A stretch of 64,000 nucleotides of DNA from contig NZ_CP107551.1 of the NCBI RefSeq assembly GCF_025837095.1, forward strand, positions 1,780,352 to 1,844,351, given 5' to 3'. The number at the start of each line of letters is the position of its first letter. The first letter of the stretch is position 1. The notes beneath the pieces are model-generated. The model made no database searches and was not told where the DNA came from. It saw nothing but the letters and a program-made list of their open reading frames with translations. This DNA comes from Rhodococcus sp. Z13. GTDB lineage: Bacteria; Actinomycetota; Actinomycetes; Mycobacteriales; Mycobacteriaceae. The position numbers and the translations under genes were made by a program. Below, piece by piece: positions 10,182 to 19,435 of this stretch.

Positions 10182-10493
10182 ATGGCAACGTACGCGATCG
10201 TCAAGACCGGCGGTAAGCAGTACAAGGTCGCTGAAGGCGACCTCGTCAAGGTCGAGAAGATCGAGGGTGAGCCCGGCGCTGCTGTCTCGCTCGCCCCGGT
10301 CCTCGTCGTCGACGGATCCGAACTGACCACCGATGCCGACAAGCTGGCCAAGGTCACGGTCACCGGCGAGATCGTCGAGCACACCAAGGGCCCGAAGATC
10401 CGCATCCACAAGTTCAAGAACAAGACCGGCTACCACAAGCGTCAGGGTCACCGTCAGAAGCTGACGGTCGTCAAGGTCACCGGCATCAAGTAA
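10182..10493 (+). CDS. rplU: 50S ribosomal protein bL21
   Basis: A 103-residue large-subunit protein starting [20 protein letters not shown], the family signature, and ending with the basic [20 protein letters not shown] segment that binds 23S rRNA. The ATG at 10182 has an AAGGGG Shine-Dalgarno sequence ten bases upstream; longer in-frame starts lack one. It is followed by rpmA after 36 bases, the usual L21-L27 pair. Confidence 0.98.
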   Translation: MATYAIVKTGGKQYKVAEGDLVKVEKIEGEPGAAVSLAPVLVVDGSELTTDADKLAKVTVTGEIVEHTKGPKIRIHKFKNKTGYHKRQGHRQKLTVVKVTGIK

Positions 10494-10529
10494 TTCGAGC
10501 TTCGAGCTTCACCCTCAGGAGGGTTCGTC

Positions 10530-10793
10530 ATGGCACACAAGAAGGGTGCATCCAGCTCCCGTAACGGTCGCGATTCGAACGCCAAGCGACTCGGCGTCAA
10601 GCGCTTCGGTGGCCAGGCCGTCAACGCCGGCGAGATCATCGTGCGCCAGCGCGGCACCCACTTCCACCCCGGCGTGAACGTCGGACGTGGCGGCGACGAC
10701 ACGCTGTTCGCTCTCGCTGCCGGTGCCGTCGAGTTCGGCACCAAGCGCGGTCGCAAGACCATCAACATCGTCCCGGTTGCGGCAGAGGCCTGA
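10530..10793 (+). CDS. rpmA: 50S ribosomal protein bL27
   Basis: An 87-residue protein starting [17 protein letters not shown], whose N-terminal tail reaches the peptidyl-transferase centre. It lacks the cleavable N-terminal extension found in Firmicutes bL27, so no Prp protease is needed. A strong AGGAGG site lies nine bases upstream. It is cotranscribed with rplU, and a terminator follows. Confidence 0.98.
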   Translation: MAHKKGASSSRNGRDSNAKRLGVKRFGGQAVNAGEIIVRQRGTHFHPGVNVGRGGDDTLFALAAGAVEFGTKRGRKTINIVPVAAEA

Positions 10794-10846
10794 TCTGCCG
10801 TCCGATGAGGACACCGCGGGGGCTGCCCTCGCGACATACTCCCAAT

Positions 10847-10883
10847 AGGGGCGGGCCAGGGTCGCACACCCTGACCCGCCCCT
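10847..10883 (+). terminator. Terminator after rpmA
   Basis: A 16-nt stem pairs 10847-10862 with 10868-10883 with a single C-A mismatch and a five-base loop (CGCAC). It is followed by the T-rich GTTGCGTTGTTC, which makes it closer to a classical intrinsic terminator than most in this window. Confidence 0.8.
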
Positions 10884-10932
10884 GTTGCGTTGTTCACCAA
10901 GGTTGTTTTTCGGACGGAGAGAAGGTCCACCC

Positions 10933-12390
10933 ATGTCCCGCTTCATCGACCGGGTGGTGCTGCACGTCAGCGCCGGTAAGGGCGGTAACGGCTGTGCCTC
11001 CGTCCACCGCGAGAAGTTCAAGCCGCTCGGCGGCCCCGACGGTGGTAACGGAGGCAACGGCGGTGACGTCGTCCTCGAGGTCGACCGCAACGTGCACACC
11101 CTGCTCGACTTCCACTTCCACCAGCACGCCAAGGCGTCCAACGGCGCCCAGGGCGCCGGCGGCAACCGCAACGGCGCCAACGGCGGCGACCTGGTCCTGA
11201 AGGTCCCGGACGGCACCGTCGTGCTCGACCGCAACGGCCGCATCCTCGCCGACCTCGTCGGTGAGGGCACCCGCTTCGTCGCCGCACACGGTGGTCGCGG
11301 TGGACTCGGCAACGCCGCCCTCGCCTCGAAGGCCCGCAAGGCCCCCGGCTTCGCCCTGCTCGGCGAGGAGGGCGAAGAGCTCGACCTCGTCCTCGAACTG
11401 AAGTCCGTCGCCGACGTCGGTCTCGTCGGGTTCCCCTCCGCCGGCAAGTCGTCGCTGGTGTCGGTGCTCTCGGCGGCCAAGCCGAAGATCGCCGACTACC
11501 CGTTCACCACGCTCGTCCCGAATCTCGGGGTGGTGCAGTCCGGCGACGTCACCTTCACCGTCGCCGACGTCCCGGGCCTGATCCCCGGCGCCAGCGAGGG
11601 CCGTGGTCTCGGCCTCGACTTCCTCCGCCACCTCGAGCGGTGCGCCGTGCTCGCCCACGTCGTCGACTGCGCGACCCTCGAACCCGGCCGCGATCCGATC
11701 TCCGACATCGACGCCCTCGAGGCGGAGCTCGCCGCCTACCAGCCGGCGCTGGCCGGCGACAGCGGCCTCGGCGACCTCGCCGAACGCCCCCGCATCGTCA
11801 TCCTGAACAAGGCCGACGTGCCCGACGCGAAGGAACTCGCCGAGTTCGTCACCCCCGAACTCGAGGCCCGCGGCTGGCCGGTGTTCACCATCTCCGCCGT
11901 GAGCCGCGAGGGCCTGCGGCCGCTGACCTTCGCGCTGGCCCGGATGGTCGCCGAGTACCGAGAGGCGCACCCGCCGGCCGAACCGACCCGCCCGGTGATC
12001 CGTCCCGTCCCGCGCGACGAGGAGAGCTTCACCGTCGTGCCCGACCCCGAGGTGCCCGGCGGCTTCGTCGTCCGCGGTACCCGGCCCGAGCGGTGGGTGC
12101 GGCAGACGGCCTTCGACAACGACGAAGCGGTGGGATACCTCGCCGACCGGCTCGCCCGTCTCGGCGTCGAGGACAAGCTCGTCGAGCTCGGCGCGGAACC
12201 GGGCTGCTCCGTCACCATCGGCGACGTCAGCTTCGAGTGGGAGCCGCAGACCCAGGCCGGCGTGGACATCGTGCCCACGGGCCGCGGCACCGACGCCCGC
12301 CTCGACCGGGTGGACCGCGTCAGCGCCACCGAACGCCGCCACGCCAAGAAGGTCCGGCGCGGCCTGGCCACGGACGACGATTTCGAATAG
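10933..12390 (+). CDS. obg: Obg family GTPase CgtA
   Basis: Ribosome-associated GTPase needed for 50S maturation, 485 residues. The N-terminal glycine-rich Obg fold (residues 1-158) begins [19 protein letters not shown]. The G domain has G1 GFPSAGKSS near 166, the switch TTLVPNLG, G3 ADVPGL and G4 NKAD. A C-terminal OCT domain and a charged tail follow. The ATG at 10933 is chosen because it matches the family N-terminus and is preceded by a GAGAGAAGG Shine-Dalgarno region. proB follows 48 bases later. Confidence 0.97.
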   Translation: MSRFIDRVVLHVSAGKGGNGCASVHREKFKPLGGPDGGNGGNGGDVVLEVDRNVHTLLDFHFHQHAKASNGAQGAGGNRNGANGGDLVLKVPDGTVVLDRNGRILADLVGEGTRFVAAHGGRGGLGNAALASKARKAPGFALLGEEGEELDLVLELKSVADVGLVGFPSAGKSSLVSVLSAAKPKIADYPFTTLVPNLGVVQSGDVTFTVADVPGLIPGASEGRGLGLDFLRHLERCAVLAHVVDCATLEPGRDPISDIDALEAELAAYQPALAGDSGLGDLAERPRIVILNKADVPDAKELAEFVTPELEARGWPVFTISAVSREGLRPLTFALARMVAEYREAHPPAEPTRPVIRPVPRDEESFTVVPDPEVPGGFVVRGTRPERWVRQTAFDNDEAVGYLADRLARLGVEDKLVELGAEPGCSVTIGDVSFEWEPQTQAGVDIVPTGRGTDARLDRVDRVSATERRHAKKVRRGLATDDDFE

Positions 12391-12438
12391 CGGGTCGCGG
12401 CGCCACCGCTCCCGCAGGTAGCAGGAAAACAGGAGAAC

Positions 12439-13539
12439 ATGAGCGACACCCGGGAGGTCATCTCCCACGCCCGCACCGTCGTGGTCAAGATCGGATCCTC
12501 GGCGATCACCAGTCTCGTGGGCGGACTCGACCACGCCCGGCTCGACCGTCTCGTCGACGCCCTCGAAGCTCGTATCCAGGCGGGATCCAGCGTGGTCGTC
12601 GTGTCCTCCGGCGCCGTCGGGGCCGGGCTCGCGCCGCTCGGCCTGACCACCCGGCCGCGCGACCTCGCCACCAAGCAGGCCGCCGCGAGCGTCGGGCAGC
12701 TCGCCGTCGCCGACGCCTGGGGCAACTCCTTCGCCCGCTACGGCCGCGTCGTCGGGCAGGTGCTGCTCACCGCCGACGACATCGGACGCCGCACCCAGCA
12801 CCGCAACGCCCAACGCACCCTCGACCGGCTCCGCTCCCTCGGGGCGATCCCGGTGGTCAACGAGAACGACACCGTCGCCACCGTCGAACTGCGGTTCGGC
12901 GACAACGACCGGCTCGCCGCGCTCGTCGCGCATCTCGTCGGCGCCGACGCGCTGATCCTGCTGTCCGACGTCGACGGCCTCTACGACGGCGATCCGCGCA
13001 AGGGCGCTGCCAACCTCATCCCCGAGGTGAACTCACCCGAGGACCTCGACGGTGTGGTCGCCGGATCGGGCGGTGCCCTCGGCACGGGCGGGATGGCCTC
13101 GAAGCTGTCCGCCGCGCGCCTGGCCGCCGACTCGGGTGTGCCGGTGCTGCTCACCTCGGCGTCCCAGGCCGACCGCGCCCTCGGCGCCGCCGATGTCGGC
13201 ACCGCCTTCGCGGCGCGCCCCCAGCGGATGTCCGCCCGGCGCTTCTGGGTGCGGCACGCCGCCGACGTCCACGGCGCCCTGCACCTCGACGAAGGGGCGG
13301 TGCGCGCGGTGACCGACCGTCGCCGGTCGCTGCTCGCCGCCGGCATCACCGGCATGAGCGGCAGCTTCCACGCCGGCGACGTGGTGGGTCTGGTCGCTCC
13401 CGACGGCCGTACCGTCGCGCGCGGGGTGGTGGCCTACGACCAGTCCGAACTCGACTTCATGATCGGGTTCTCCACCAGCCAGCTGCCGCCCGACCTGCAG
13501 CGGCCCGTGGTGCACGCCGACGATCTCGTGCGGGTCTGA
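12439..13539 (+). CDS. proB: Glutamate 5-kinase
   Basis: First enzyme of proline synthesis; it phosphorylates the gamma-carboxylate of glutamate. The 366 residues comprise an amino-acid-kinase domain ([10 protein letters not shown] at 15-24, SSGAVGAG near 56, NENDTVA near 140, GTGGMASKL near 215) and a C-terminal PUA domain from about 275. Its position behind obg is the normal actinobacterial arrangement. The start ATG has an AGGAG eight bases upstream. Confidence 0.97.
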   Translation: MSDTREVISHARTVVVKIGSSAITSLVGGLDHARLDRLVDALEARIQAGSSVVVVSSGAVGAGLAPLGLTTRPRDLATKQAAASVGQLAVADAWGNSFARYGRVVGQVLLTADDIGRRTQHRNAQRTLDRLRSLGAIPVVNENDTVATVELRFGDNDRLAALVAHLVGADALILLSDVDGLYDGDPRKGAANLIPEVNSPEDLDGVVAGSGGALGTGGMASKLSAARLAADSGVPVLLTSASQADRALGAADVGTAFAARPQRMSARRFWVRHAADVHGALHLDEGAVRAVTDRRRSLLAAGITGMSGSFHAGDVVGLVAPDGRTVARGVVAYDQSELDFMIGFSTSQLPPDLQRPVVHADDLVRV

Positions 13540-13543
13540 ACCG

Positions 13544-13563
13544 GCCCGTCCTCAGGACCGGGC
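13544..13563. terminator. Possible bidirectional terminator between proB and the sirtuin gene
   Basis: GCCCGTCC (13544-13551) can pair with GGACCGGGC (13555-13563) with one bulged base; the three-base loop is the minus-strand stop codon itself. It would serve both convergent genes but is short. Confidence 0.35.
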
Positions 13564-14394
13564 GGCGACCGCCTCGGCGAGCGCCGAGAGGGTCTCGGAG
13601 GTGCCCGCCTCGATCTTCACCGCGGCCCTCGCGTCGCCGCGGGTGGGCCCCCGGTTGACCACCGCCACGGGGATGCCGCGCTGCACCGCGCGGCGGACGA
13701 ACCGCAGCCCGGACTGCACCGCCAGGGAACTGCCCGCGACGAGCAGCGCGTCGGCCTCGTCGACCAGACCGAAGGCCTGCTCCACCCGCGGGCGCGGCAC
13801 GATCTCCCCGAAGTAGACGATGTCGGGTTTGAGCATCCCGCCGCACCCCTCGCAGTCGACCACCACGAAATCGGTGGTGTCCGCGACGACGGCGTCGGCG
13901 TCCGGCGCGACTTCCAGACCCGTCGTCTCGTGGACCCGCCGGTGGAAATCCGGGTTCGCGGCGGTGAGCCGCTCGTGCAGAGTGAACCGCGAGATGCGGT
14001 GATCGCACACCAGGCACCGGACCTGCGCGTAGGTGCCGTGCAGGTCCACCACGCGCCGGCTGCCCGCCTTGGTGTGCAGCAGGTCGACGTTCTGGGTGAT
14101 GACACCGACGACCTTCCCGGCCCGCTCGAGCGCCACCAGCGCCCGGTGCCCGGCGTTCGGGCGCGCGGCGTCCATGTGTTTCCAGCCCACGTGGTTGCGC
14201 GCCCAGTAACGTTGCCGGAAGACCGGGTCGCCGACGAACTGCTGCAAGGTCATGGGGTTGCGGGGCGGGGAGCCCGGTCCGCGATAGTCGGGGATACCGG
14301 AGTCGGTGGACACCCCGGCCCCGGTGAGCACCGCGACCCGGCGTCCCTCCAGGAGAGCGTGCAGGTCGTGCAGGGAAGGAGACAGGTCGATCAC
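13552..14394 (-). CDS. NAD-dependent protein deacylase, Sir2 family
   Basis: A 280-residue sirtuin that removes acyl groups from lysines using NAD. Visible motifs are the NAD-binding GAGVSTDSGIPDYRG (25-39), ITQNVDLLH (99-107), the catalytic His in DLHG (H119), and zinc-binding pairs CLVC (127/130) and CEGC later. The GTG start overlaps the ligase stop by four bases (GTGA), with a GGAAGG Shine-Dalgarno inside the ligase gene, so the two are translationally coupled. Targets are unknown; acyl-CoA synthetases are common sirtuin substrates. Confidence 0.93.
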   Translation of the reverse strand: MIDLSPSLHDLHALLEGRRVAVLTGAGVSTDSGIPDYRGPGSPPRNPMTLQQFVGDPVFRQRYWARNHVGWKHMDAARPNAGHRALVALERAGKVVGVITQNVDLLHTKAGSRRVVDLHGTYAQVRCLVCDHRISRFTLHERLTAANPDFHRRVHETTGLEVAPDADAVVADTTDFVVVDCEGCGGMLKPDIVYFGEIVPRPRVEQAFGLVDEADALLVAGSSLAVQSGLRFVRRAVQRGIPVAVVNRGPTRGDARAAVKIEAGTSETLSALAEAVAARS

Positions 14395-15926
14395 CCCTTC
14401 CACGGTAGGCCGTCCCCGGCCGGCAGCAGCGCGCGCACCGCGTCGATGGTGTCGGCCTCGGCGGCGGACTTGTCGGGCCGGTAGCGGAGTACCCGCGCGA
14501 ACCGCAGCGCCACACCCCCGGGATAGCGGGGGCTGACCTGCACGCCGTCGAGTTCGATCTCGACGACGATCTCCGGCCGCAGGTACACCGTCTGCGCGTC
14601 GCGGTGGGACTCGTGGCGAGGGAACTCCTCGGTCTGCCACCGCAGCACCGCGTCGGTCAGGCCCTTGAACGTCTTGCCCACCATGATCGGCGGCCCGCCG
14701 TCGGGATCGCGCGCCCCGAGACGGAGGTTCGACAGGTAGCCGGTGCGGCGGCCGTAACCCCACTCGGCGCCGAGCACCACCAGGTCGAGGGTGTGCTCCG
14801 GTTTGACCTTCTGCCAGGCCCGACCGCGCCGGCCCGCGGTGTAGGTGGAGGCGAGCGACTTCACCATCACCCCTTCGTGCCCGCTGCCCAGCGCTGCTCC
14901 GAGATGCGCCTCGGCGCCGTCGAGATCGGGGGCGAACACCGTCGGGATGCGGTGGGGTCCGGCGACACCATCGAGCCGGTCGAGCCGGGTGGACAGGGGA
15001 GCGTCGAGCAGGTCGTCGCCGTCGAGGTGGAGACAGTCGAAGAAGTAGGGGTGCAGCAGCAGGTCGCGTTCGCTGCGGGCCCCGAACCGGCTCATCGTCT
15101 CCTGGAACGGGCGGGGCCGGCCCGCGTCGGTGAGGGCGAGGGTCTCGCCGTCGAGGACGACGCTGCGGCACGGCAGGTTCCGCACGAGCTCGACGAGTTC
15201 CGGGACGGAGGAGGTGATGTCGCGCAGGGTGCGGGTGAACACCCACACGTCCTCGTCGCGGCGGTGGACCTGGATGCGGGCGCCGTCGAGTTTGTACTCG
15301 ACGCTCACCGCGCCGTCGAATTCGGTGAGCGCGGCGTCGAGCGAGTCGGCGGGGGAGGCGAGCATCGGCCGCACGGGCCGGCCCAGTTCGAGACGGAAGG
15401 CGGCCAGCGCGTCCACGCCACCGGTGAACGCCGCGGCGGCGGCCTGCGCGAGCCGGCCGGAGAGCATCACCGCCCGCCGCACCGGTTCCACCGGTAGGCC
15501 GGCGGCGGCCGCGACCGCATCGGTCATCACGCCTTCGAGGGCGCCCTGACGCAGCTCGCCGCCGAGCAGGGCGACGAGGAACCGTTGCTCGTCGCCGGTC
15601 GCGGCGGCGAACAGGTCACCGAGCAGGCTGCGGCGCGCCGCGGTGGATCCGGCCCCGGACACGCCGGCGAGCCGGTCGAGGGCGGAGGAGAGGTCGTCGA
15701 CGGTGAGAGAGGGGCGCGGCGCGGGCGCGACGTCCAGGCCGGCGAGGGTGCGGTAGCCGACGCCGATGCGTCCCTGCGTCATCTCACCCGACAGCCACGC
15801 GACCACCGGTTCCACCTCGTGGGGTGCGGCCCGTTCGAGCAGGGCGCGCAGCTCGGTGATCTTCGCCTTCCGCGAGCGTGTGGACGCGACGGAGCGGGAC
15901 GTCTCGACGACGGTGTGCAGCAGCAT
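14391..15926 (-). CDS. ATP-dependent DNA ligase (LigB/Lig1-like)
   Basis: A 511-residue ligase that seals nicks using ATP. Residues 1-185 form an N-terminal DNA-binding domain like archaeal/eukaryal ligase I. The adenylation domain follows, with the nucleotidyl-transfer Lys in VEYKLDGARIQ (K212). The C-terminal OB domain contains EIELDGVQVSPRYPGGVALRFARVLRYR. It is equivalent to mycobacterial LigB and distinct from the NAD-dependent LigA. It is the first gene of a two-gene unit with the sirtuin, its stop overlapping the sirtuin start. Confidence 0.9.
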   Translation of the reverse strand: MLLHTVVETSRSVASTRSRKAKITELRALLERAAPHEVEPVVAWLSGEMTQGRIGVGYRTLAGLDVAPAPRPSLTVDDLSSALDRLAGVSGAGSTAARRSLLGDLFAAATGDEQRFLVALLGGELRQGALEGVMTDAVAAAAGLPVEPVRRAVMLSGRLAQAAAAAFTGGVDALAAFRLELGRPVRPMLASPADSLDAALTEFDGAVSVEYKLDGARIQVHRRDEDVWVFTRTLRDITSSVPELVELVRNLPCRSVVLDGETLALTDAGRPRPFQETMSRFGARSERDLLLHPYFFDCLHLDGDDLLDAPLSTRLDRLDGVAGPHRIPTVFAPDLDGAEAHLGAALGSGHEGVMVKSLASTYTAGRRGRAWQKVKPEHTLDLVVLGAEWGYGRRTGYLSNLRLGARDPDGGPPIMVGKTFKGLTDAVLRWQTEEFPRHESHRDAQTVYLRPEIVVEIELDGVQVSPRYPGGVALRFARVLRYRPDKSAAEADTIDAVRALLPAGDGLPWKG

Positions 15927-15947
15927 CTCTCGGGGTCCGGGGCGGGG

Positions 15948-16883
15948 TCAGTAGCCCGCGCTCGGGTCGATCACCGGTGACGGGGCGAGTCCGGACGCGA
16001 AGCGGGTGACGTTCTCGGTGACGTGCTCGAGATAGGCGGGTATCCGCAGCGGTGCCGGATTTGAATCATGGGGTGTGACAACCGCGTTCGGGATCGTCCA
16101 GAGGGGATGCCCGTCGGGCAGGGGTTCGGGGTCGGTGACGTCGAGGGCTGCCCCCGCGATCGCGCCCGACCGGAGCGCGGCGACGAGGGCGTCGGTGTCG
16201 ACGAGATCCCCACGCGCGACGTTGATCACCCACGCTGTGGGTTTCATCGCCGCGAGTTCCGCGGCACCGACGAGCCGTTCGACGTCCGTGGTGGCGATGG
16301 CGGAGATGACGAAATGATCTGCCAGCGGCCAGATCTCGTCGATGCGCTCGACCGGGAAGGTCTCGACCGCGCCGGGCACGGGCCGTCCGCTGCGGGTCAC
16401 GGCGAGGGTGTGCGCGCCGAGGGTCGCCAGCATGGGGACCAGGGCGCGGCCCACTCCGCCGGCGCCGATGATGCCGACGGTCGCGCCGCGCAGGGTGCCG
16501 ACGGACGGTGCGAGGGTCTCCGGGGCCCAGGAGGTCGCCGCCAGGTGTGCGGGCAGCGCACGGACACCGGCGAGGAGCAGCATGAGGGCGTGTTCGGCGA
16601 CCGTCGCCGAATAGGCCCCCGCGGCCGACGTCCACGTCACATGCGGATGGTCCCGCACGATCCCCTGCGACAGCCAGTACTCCACCCCGGCGGAGGGCAG
16701 CTGCACCCAGCGCACGGAGGGCGGGAGGGTCTCGGGGAAGCCGTCCGGGCCGGTGGTCCAGATCAGGGCGTCGGGGGCGTCCTCGAATCCGCACGGGACG
16801 CCACCCCCGCCGACGACCGCCTGTTCGAAGCGCGCATCACGGGCGGGACCGACGGCGATGCGGGGCGCACGCTCGGAGGTCAT
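15948..16883 (-). CDS. D-isomer specific 2-hydroxyacid dehydrogenase family protein
   Basis: A 311-residue NAD(P)-dependent oxidoreductase. The Rossmann motif is GIIGAGGVGRALVP in the middle of the chain. The downstream NVARGDLVDTDALVAALRSG block carries the substrate-binding Arg-type segment, and the catalytic His is in VTPHDSN. The substrate is unknown. It lies downstream of ectC on the same strand, 49 bases away, but has its own likely leaderless promoter, so a role in ectoine metabolism is not implied. ATG at 16883 is chosen over upstream starts on that basis. Confidence 0.87.
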   Translation of the reverse strand: MTSERAPRIAVGPARDARFEQAVVGGGGVPCGFEDAPDALIWTTGPDGFPETLPPSVRWVQLPSAGVEYWLSQGIVRDHPHVTWTSAAGAYSATVAEHALMLLLAGVRALPAHLAATSWAPETLAPSVGTLRGATVGIIGAGGVGRALVPMLATLGAHTLAVTRSGRPVPGAVETFPVERIDEIWPLADHFVISAIATTDVERLVGAAELAAMKPTAWVINVARGDLVDTDALVAALRSGAIAGAALDVTDPEPLPDGHPLWTIPNAVVTPHDSNPAPLRIPAYLEHVTENVTRFASGLAPSPVIDPSAGY

Positions 16884-16896
16884 GGTCTCGACTCTA
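16881..16896 (-). promoter_or_regulatory. Leaderless promoter -10 box of the 2-hydroxyacid dehydrogenase gene
   Basis: On the minus strand TAGAGT (16896-16891) is followed by seven bases and ATG at 16883. The same hexamer stands at the same distance before smc. Confidence 0.5.
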
Positions 16897-16932
16897 AGCG
16901 TCCGCCCCGCATCGGTCACGGGATTGCGCGGG

Positions 16933-17331
16933 TCAGGCGGGTTCCTCGACGAGCGGGTACACACCGTTCTCGTCGTGGACCTCGCGTCCGGTCACCGGGG
17001 GATTGAACACGCACAGCATGCGCATCCGGGTGTCCGGGAGCACGCGGTGCCGCTCATGGCCGTCGAGCAGGTACATCGTGCCGGGAGCGAGGTCGTACTT
17101 CACGTCGTTGTCGAGGTCCTGCAGCTTGCCGGTGCCCTCGACGAGCCACACGGCTTCGACGTGGTTGGCGTAGTGGAACTCGTTGACGGTGCCCGGCTCG
17201 ATGGTCGTCTCGTGGAACGAGAAGCCCACCTTGTCGCCGGCGAGGACGATGCGCTTGCTGCGCCACTGGCCGTCCTCGGAGGTGACGTCGCGTTCGGTGC
17301 CGGTGATCTCGTCGGTGGTGCGAACGATCAT
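16933..17331 (-). CDS. ectC: L-ectoine synthase
   Basis: Cupin-fold enzyme that closes N-gamma-acetyl-diaminobutyrate to ectoine, 132 residues, normal length. It starts [17 protein letters not shown] and has the conserved [25 protein letters not shown] and LDGHERHRV blocks of EctC. A GGAAGG ribosome site lies upstream. It is the last gene of ectA-ectB-ectC; no ectD hydroxylase follows in this window. Confidence 0.97.
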   Translation of the reverse strand: MIVRTTDEITGTERDVTSEDGQWRSKRIVLAGDKVGFSFHETTIEPGTVNEFHYANHVEAVWLVEGTGKLQDLDNDVKYDLAPGTMYLLDGHERHRVLPDTRMRMLCVFNPPVTGREVHDENGVYPLVEEPA

Positions 17332-17383
17332 GCTCTTCGAAAATCCTTCCGTGGGAATGGGTCCGGTGTGCTCGGAGAGGCGC

Positions 17384-18673
17384 TCAGGCGCGCACCTTGG
17401 CGGTGGCCTCCGCGAGGATGTTCAGACCGAACTCGAGCTCGTCGTCGGTGATGGTCAGCGGCGGCAGCAGCTTGACGACCTCGTCGGACGGGCCGGAGGT
17501 CTCGGCGAGCAGGCCCTCCTGGAAGGCGAGCGCGCACACCTTGTCGGCGTCTTCGGGGTTGTCGAAGACCAGGCCCTGCACCAGCCCGCGACCACGGGTG
17601 GACACGCCGTCGAACATGTCCGACAGGTTCATGAACGTCTGGCGGATGCGCTCGCCCTTGCGCAGGGTCTCGCGCTCGAGCTTGTCGTCGGCCCAGTAGT
17701 GCTCGAGGGCCGCGGCGGCCGTGACGAACGCCGGGTTGTTGCCGCGGAAGGTGCCGTTGTGCTCACCCGGGCCCCACACGTCGAGATCGCGCTTGAACAG
17801 CGTCAGCGCGAGCGGCATGCCGTAGCCGCCGATGGACTTCGACAGGGTGACGATGTCGGGGGTGATGCCCGCGACCTCGAAGGAGAAGAACGGGCCGGTG
17901 CGGCCGCAGCCCATCTGCACGTCGTCGACGATGAGCAGGATGTCGCGCTCCTTGCACAGGTCCGCGAGGGCGCGCAGCCACTCCGGGCGGGCGACGTTCA
18001 CGCCGCCCTCGCCCTGCACCGTCTCGACGATGACGGCGGCGGGACGGTTGAGGCCGCTGCCCGCGTCGTCGAGCACACGGGAGAACCACTGGAAGTCCTC
18101 GGTGACACCGTTGAAGTAGTTGTCGAACGGCATCGGCGTGGCGTGCACCAGCGGCACGCCGGCACCGGCGCGCTTCATCGAGTTGCCGGTGACCGACAGG
18201 GCGCCGAGCGTCATGCCGTGGAAGGCGTTGGTGAAGTTGATGACCGACTCGCGGCCGGTGACCTTGCGGGCCAGCTTCAGGGCCGCCTCGACGGCGTTCG
18301 TGCCGGTCGGGCCGGGGAACTGCACCTTGTAGTCGAGGCCGCGGGGCTGCAGCACGTGCGACTCGAAGGTCTCGAGCAGCCGGCGCTTGGCCACGGTCTG
18401 CATGTCGAGGCCGTGGGTGATGCCGTCACCCATGATGTAGTCGACGAGGGCCGACTTGAGGACGGGGTTGTTGTGCCCGTAGTTCAGCGCACCGGCCCCG
18501 GCGAAGAAGTCGAGATAGTCCTTGCCGTCCTCGCTGCGGAGCCAGGACCCGGAGGCCTTGTCGAAAACGGTGGGCCAGCCGCGGCTGTAACTCCGGACCT
18601 CGGATTCGAGACGCTCGAAAACAGCGGTATCGAGTTCGGACTTCGTTTCGGGCTTGTGTTCCAGGATGGTCAT
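17384..18673 (-). CDS. ectB: Diaminobutyrate--2-oxoglutarate transaminase
   Basis: PLP-dependent class III aminotransferase that makes L-2,4-diaminobutyrate from aspartate semialdehyde, 429 residues. The PLP Lys is K279 in [12 protein letters not shown], preceded by the [14 protein letters not shown]sp segment and the [17 protein letters not shown] cofactor region. An AGGAGG lies ten bases before ATG. Gaps are 63 bases to ectA and 52 to ectC, consistent with one operon. Confidence 0.97.
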   Translation of the reverse strand: MTILEHKPETKSELDTAVFERLESEVRSYSRGWPTVFDKASGSWLRSEDGKDYLDFFAGAGALNYGHNNPVLKSALVDYIMGDGITHGLDMQTVAKRRLLETFESHVLQPRGLDYKVQFPGPTGTNAVEAALKLARKVTGRESVINFTNAFHGMTLGALSVTGNSMKRAGAGVPLVHATPMPFDNYFNGVTEDFQWFSRVLDDAGSGLNRPAAVIVETVQGEGGVNVARPEWLRALADLCKERDILLIVDDVQMGCGRTGPFFSFEVAGITPDIVTLSKSIGGYGMPLALTLFKRDLDVWGPGEHNGTFRGNNPAFVTAAAALEHYWADDKLERETLRKGERIRQTFMNLSDMFDGVSTRGRGLVQGLVFDNPEDADKVCALAFQEGLLAETSGPSDEVVKLLPPLTITDDELEFGLNILAEATAKVRA

Positions 18674-18736
18674 GTGGTGGTCCTCCTGTTAATGATTCGA
18701 AAAAGATTGAATTCGCGCGCGCAATATGCGCAGCGG

Positions 18737-19294
18737 TCATTCGCCGATCGTGTACAGATCTTCTGCCAGATGGGAATCGGGAAAATCGTCGGGCGCGAAC
18801 AGTTCGGTCCGGGTGATGTGCGTTCCGCGACGGCGGGCGAGTGCGGTGAACATCGCGATCGACGCGTCGTTGTCGGGGCTCACGGTCGTCTCGAGGCGGG
18901 TGACGCCGAGGGGTTCGAGACGGTCGAGCAGATGGTCGAGCATGCGGCCCGCGATGCCCCGACCGCGCTGATCTGCGTCGACGGCGACCTGCCAGACGAA
19001 CAGGGTCCGTGGGTCCTCGGGCCGGCGGTAGCCGGTGACGAAGCCGACGGGACGGTCGGTTCCGTCGGTCGCCACCACCGACGTGTCGCCGAAATCGCGA
19101 CACCACAGAACATATGCGTAGCCGGAATTGACGTCGAGCACCTGCGAATCGCGTGCGATCTGCCAGAGGCGTTTTCCGTCGGCGATACGCAGAGGCCGGA
19201 AATTCGGTTCGGCAGTCGCGGTTCCGACCGCGTCCGCGGAATTCGATACTGCGGTTCCGGAGGGCGGGGTACTTCTTTCCTCGAGATGCCTCAT
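18737..19294 (-). CDS. ectA: Diaminobutyrate acetyltransferase
   Basis: GNAT acetyltransferase that acetylates 2,4-diaminobutyrate, the first committed ectoine step. The protein has 185 residues, with FRPLRIADGKRLWQI leading the fold and the acetyl-CoA loop in VAVDADQRGRGIAGRMLDHLL. The ATG at 19294 is preferred over an upstream in-frame ATG at 19387 because a GAAAGGA site lies just before it and the extension would run through the presumed regulatory region. Confidence 0.95.
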   Translation of the reverse strand: MRHLEERSTPPSGTAVSNSADAVGTATAEPNFRPLRIADGKRLWQIARDSQVLDVNSGYAYVLWCRDFGDTSVVATDGTDRPVGFVTGYRRPEDPRTLFVWQVAVDADQRGRGIAGRMLDHLLDRLEPLGVTRLETTVSPDNDASIAMFTALARRRGTHITRTELFAPDDFPDSHLAEDLYTIGE

Positions 19295-19321
19295 AAGTCC
19301 TTTCAACCTAACAACATCCGG

Positions 19322-19343
19322 GGCCGAGATCACCCCCTCGGCC
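19322..19343 (-). terminator. Hairpin between the RecQ-like gene and ectA
   Basis: GGCCGAG (19322-19328) pairs with CTCGGCC (19337-19343) around an eight-base loop. No U-tract. It could end the helicase mRNA or sit in the ectA control region. Confidence 0.4.
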
Positions 19344-19389
19344 GAATTGCCTCCCGCAACCCCGTGGTCCGTGCAGGTCGCACCCATGT

Positions 19390-19405
19390 TGTGATACCGG
19401 TCACA
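19390..19405. promoter_or_regulatory. CRP/GlxR-type operator upstream of ectABC
   Basis: TGTGA-taccgg-TCACA is a perfect match to the CRP-family consensus TGTGA-N6-TCACA, which is also the consensus for actinobacterial GlxR and mycobacterial Crp. It is centred about 103 bases before the ectA start. Regulation of ectABC by cAMP signalling is an inference. Confidence 0.6.
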
Positions 19406-19435
19406 AACATGTATCGTCTCGCCTCCTCGCTGCGA

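Larger units (their letters stand above)
19295..19435 (-). promoter_or_regulatory. Regulatory region upstream of ectA
   Basis: 141 bases between the helicase stop and ectA. It contains a perfect CRP/GlxR-type palindrome (19390-19405), a hairpin GGCCGAG/CTCGGCC (19322-19343) that may terminate the helicase transcript, and a -10-like TAGGTT (19310-19305) ten bases before the ectA ATG. The TAGGTT would give an almost leaderless transcript; the true start is uncertain. Confidence 0.5.

Noticed and set aside
16933-17331. The 2-hydroxyacid dehydrogenase as a fourth ectoine enzyme
   Set aside because: It has its own -10 box and no known ectoine pathway step needs it; adjacency alone is insufficient.
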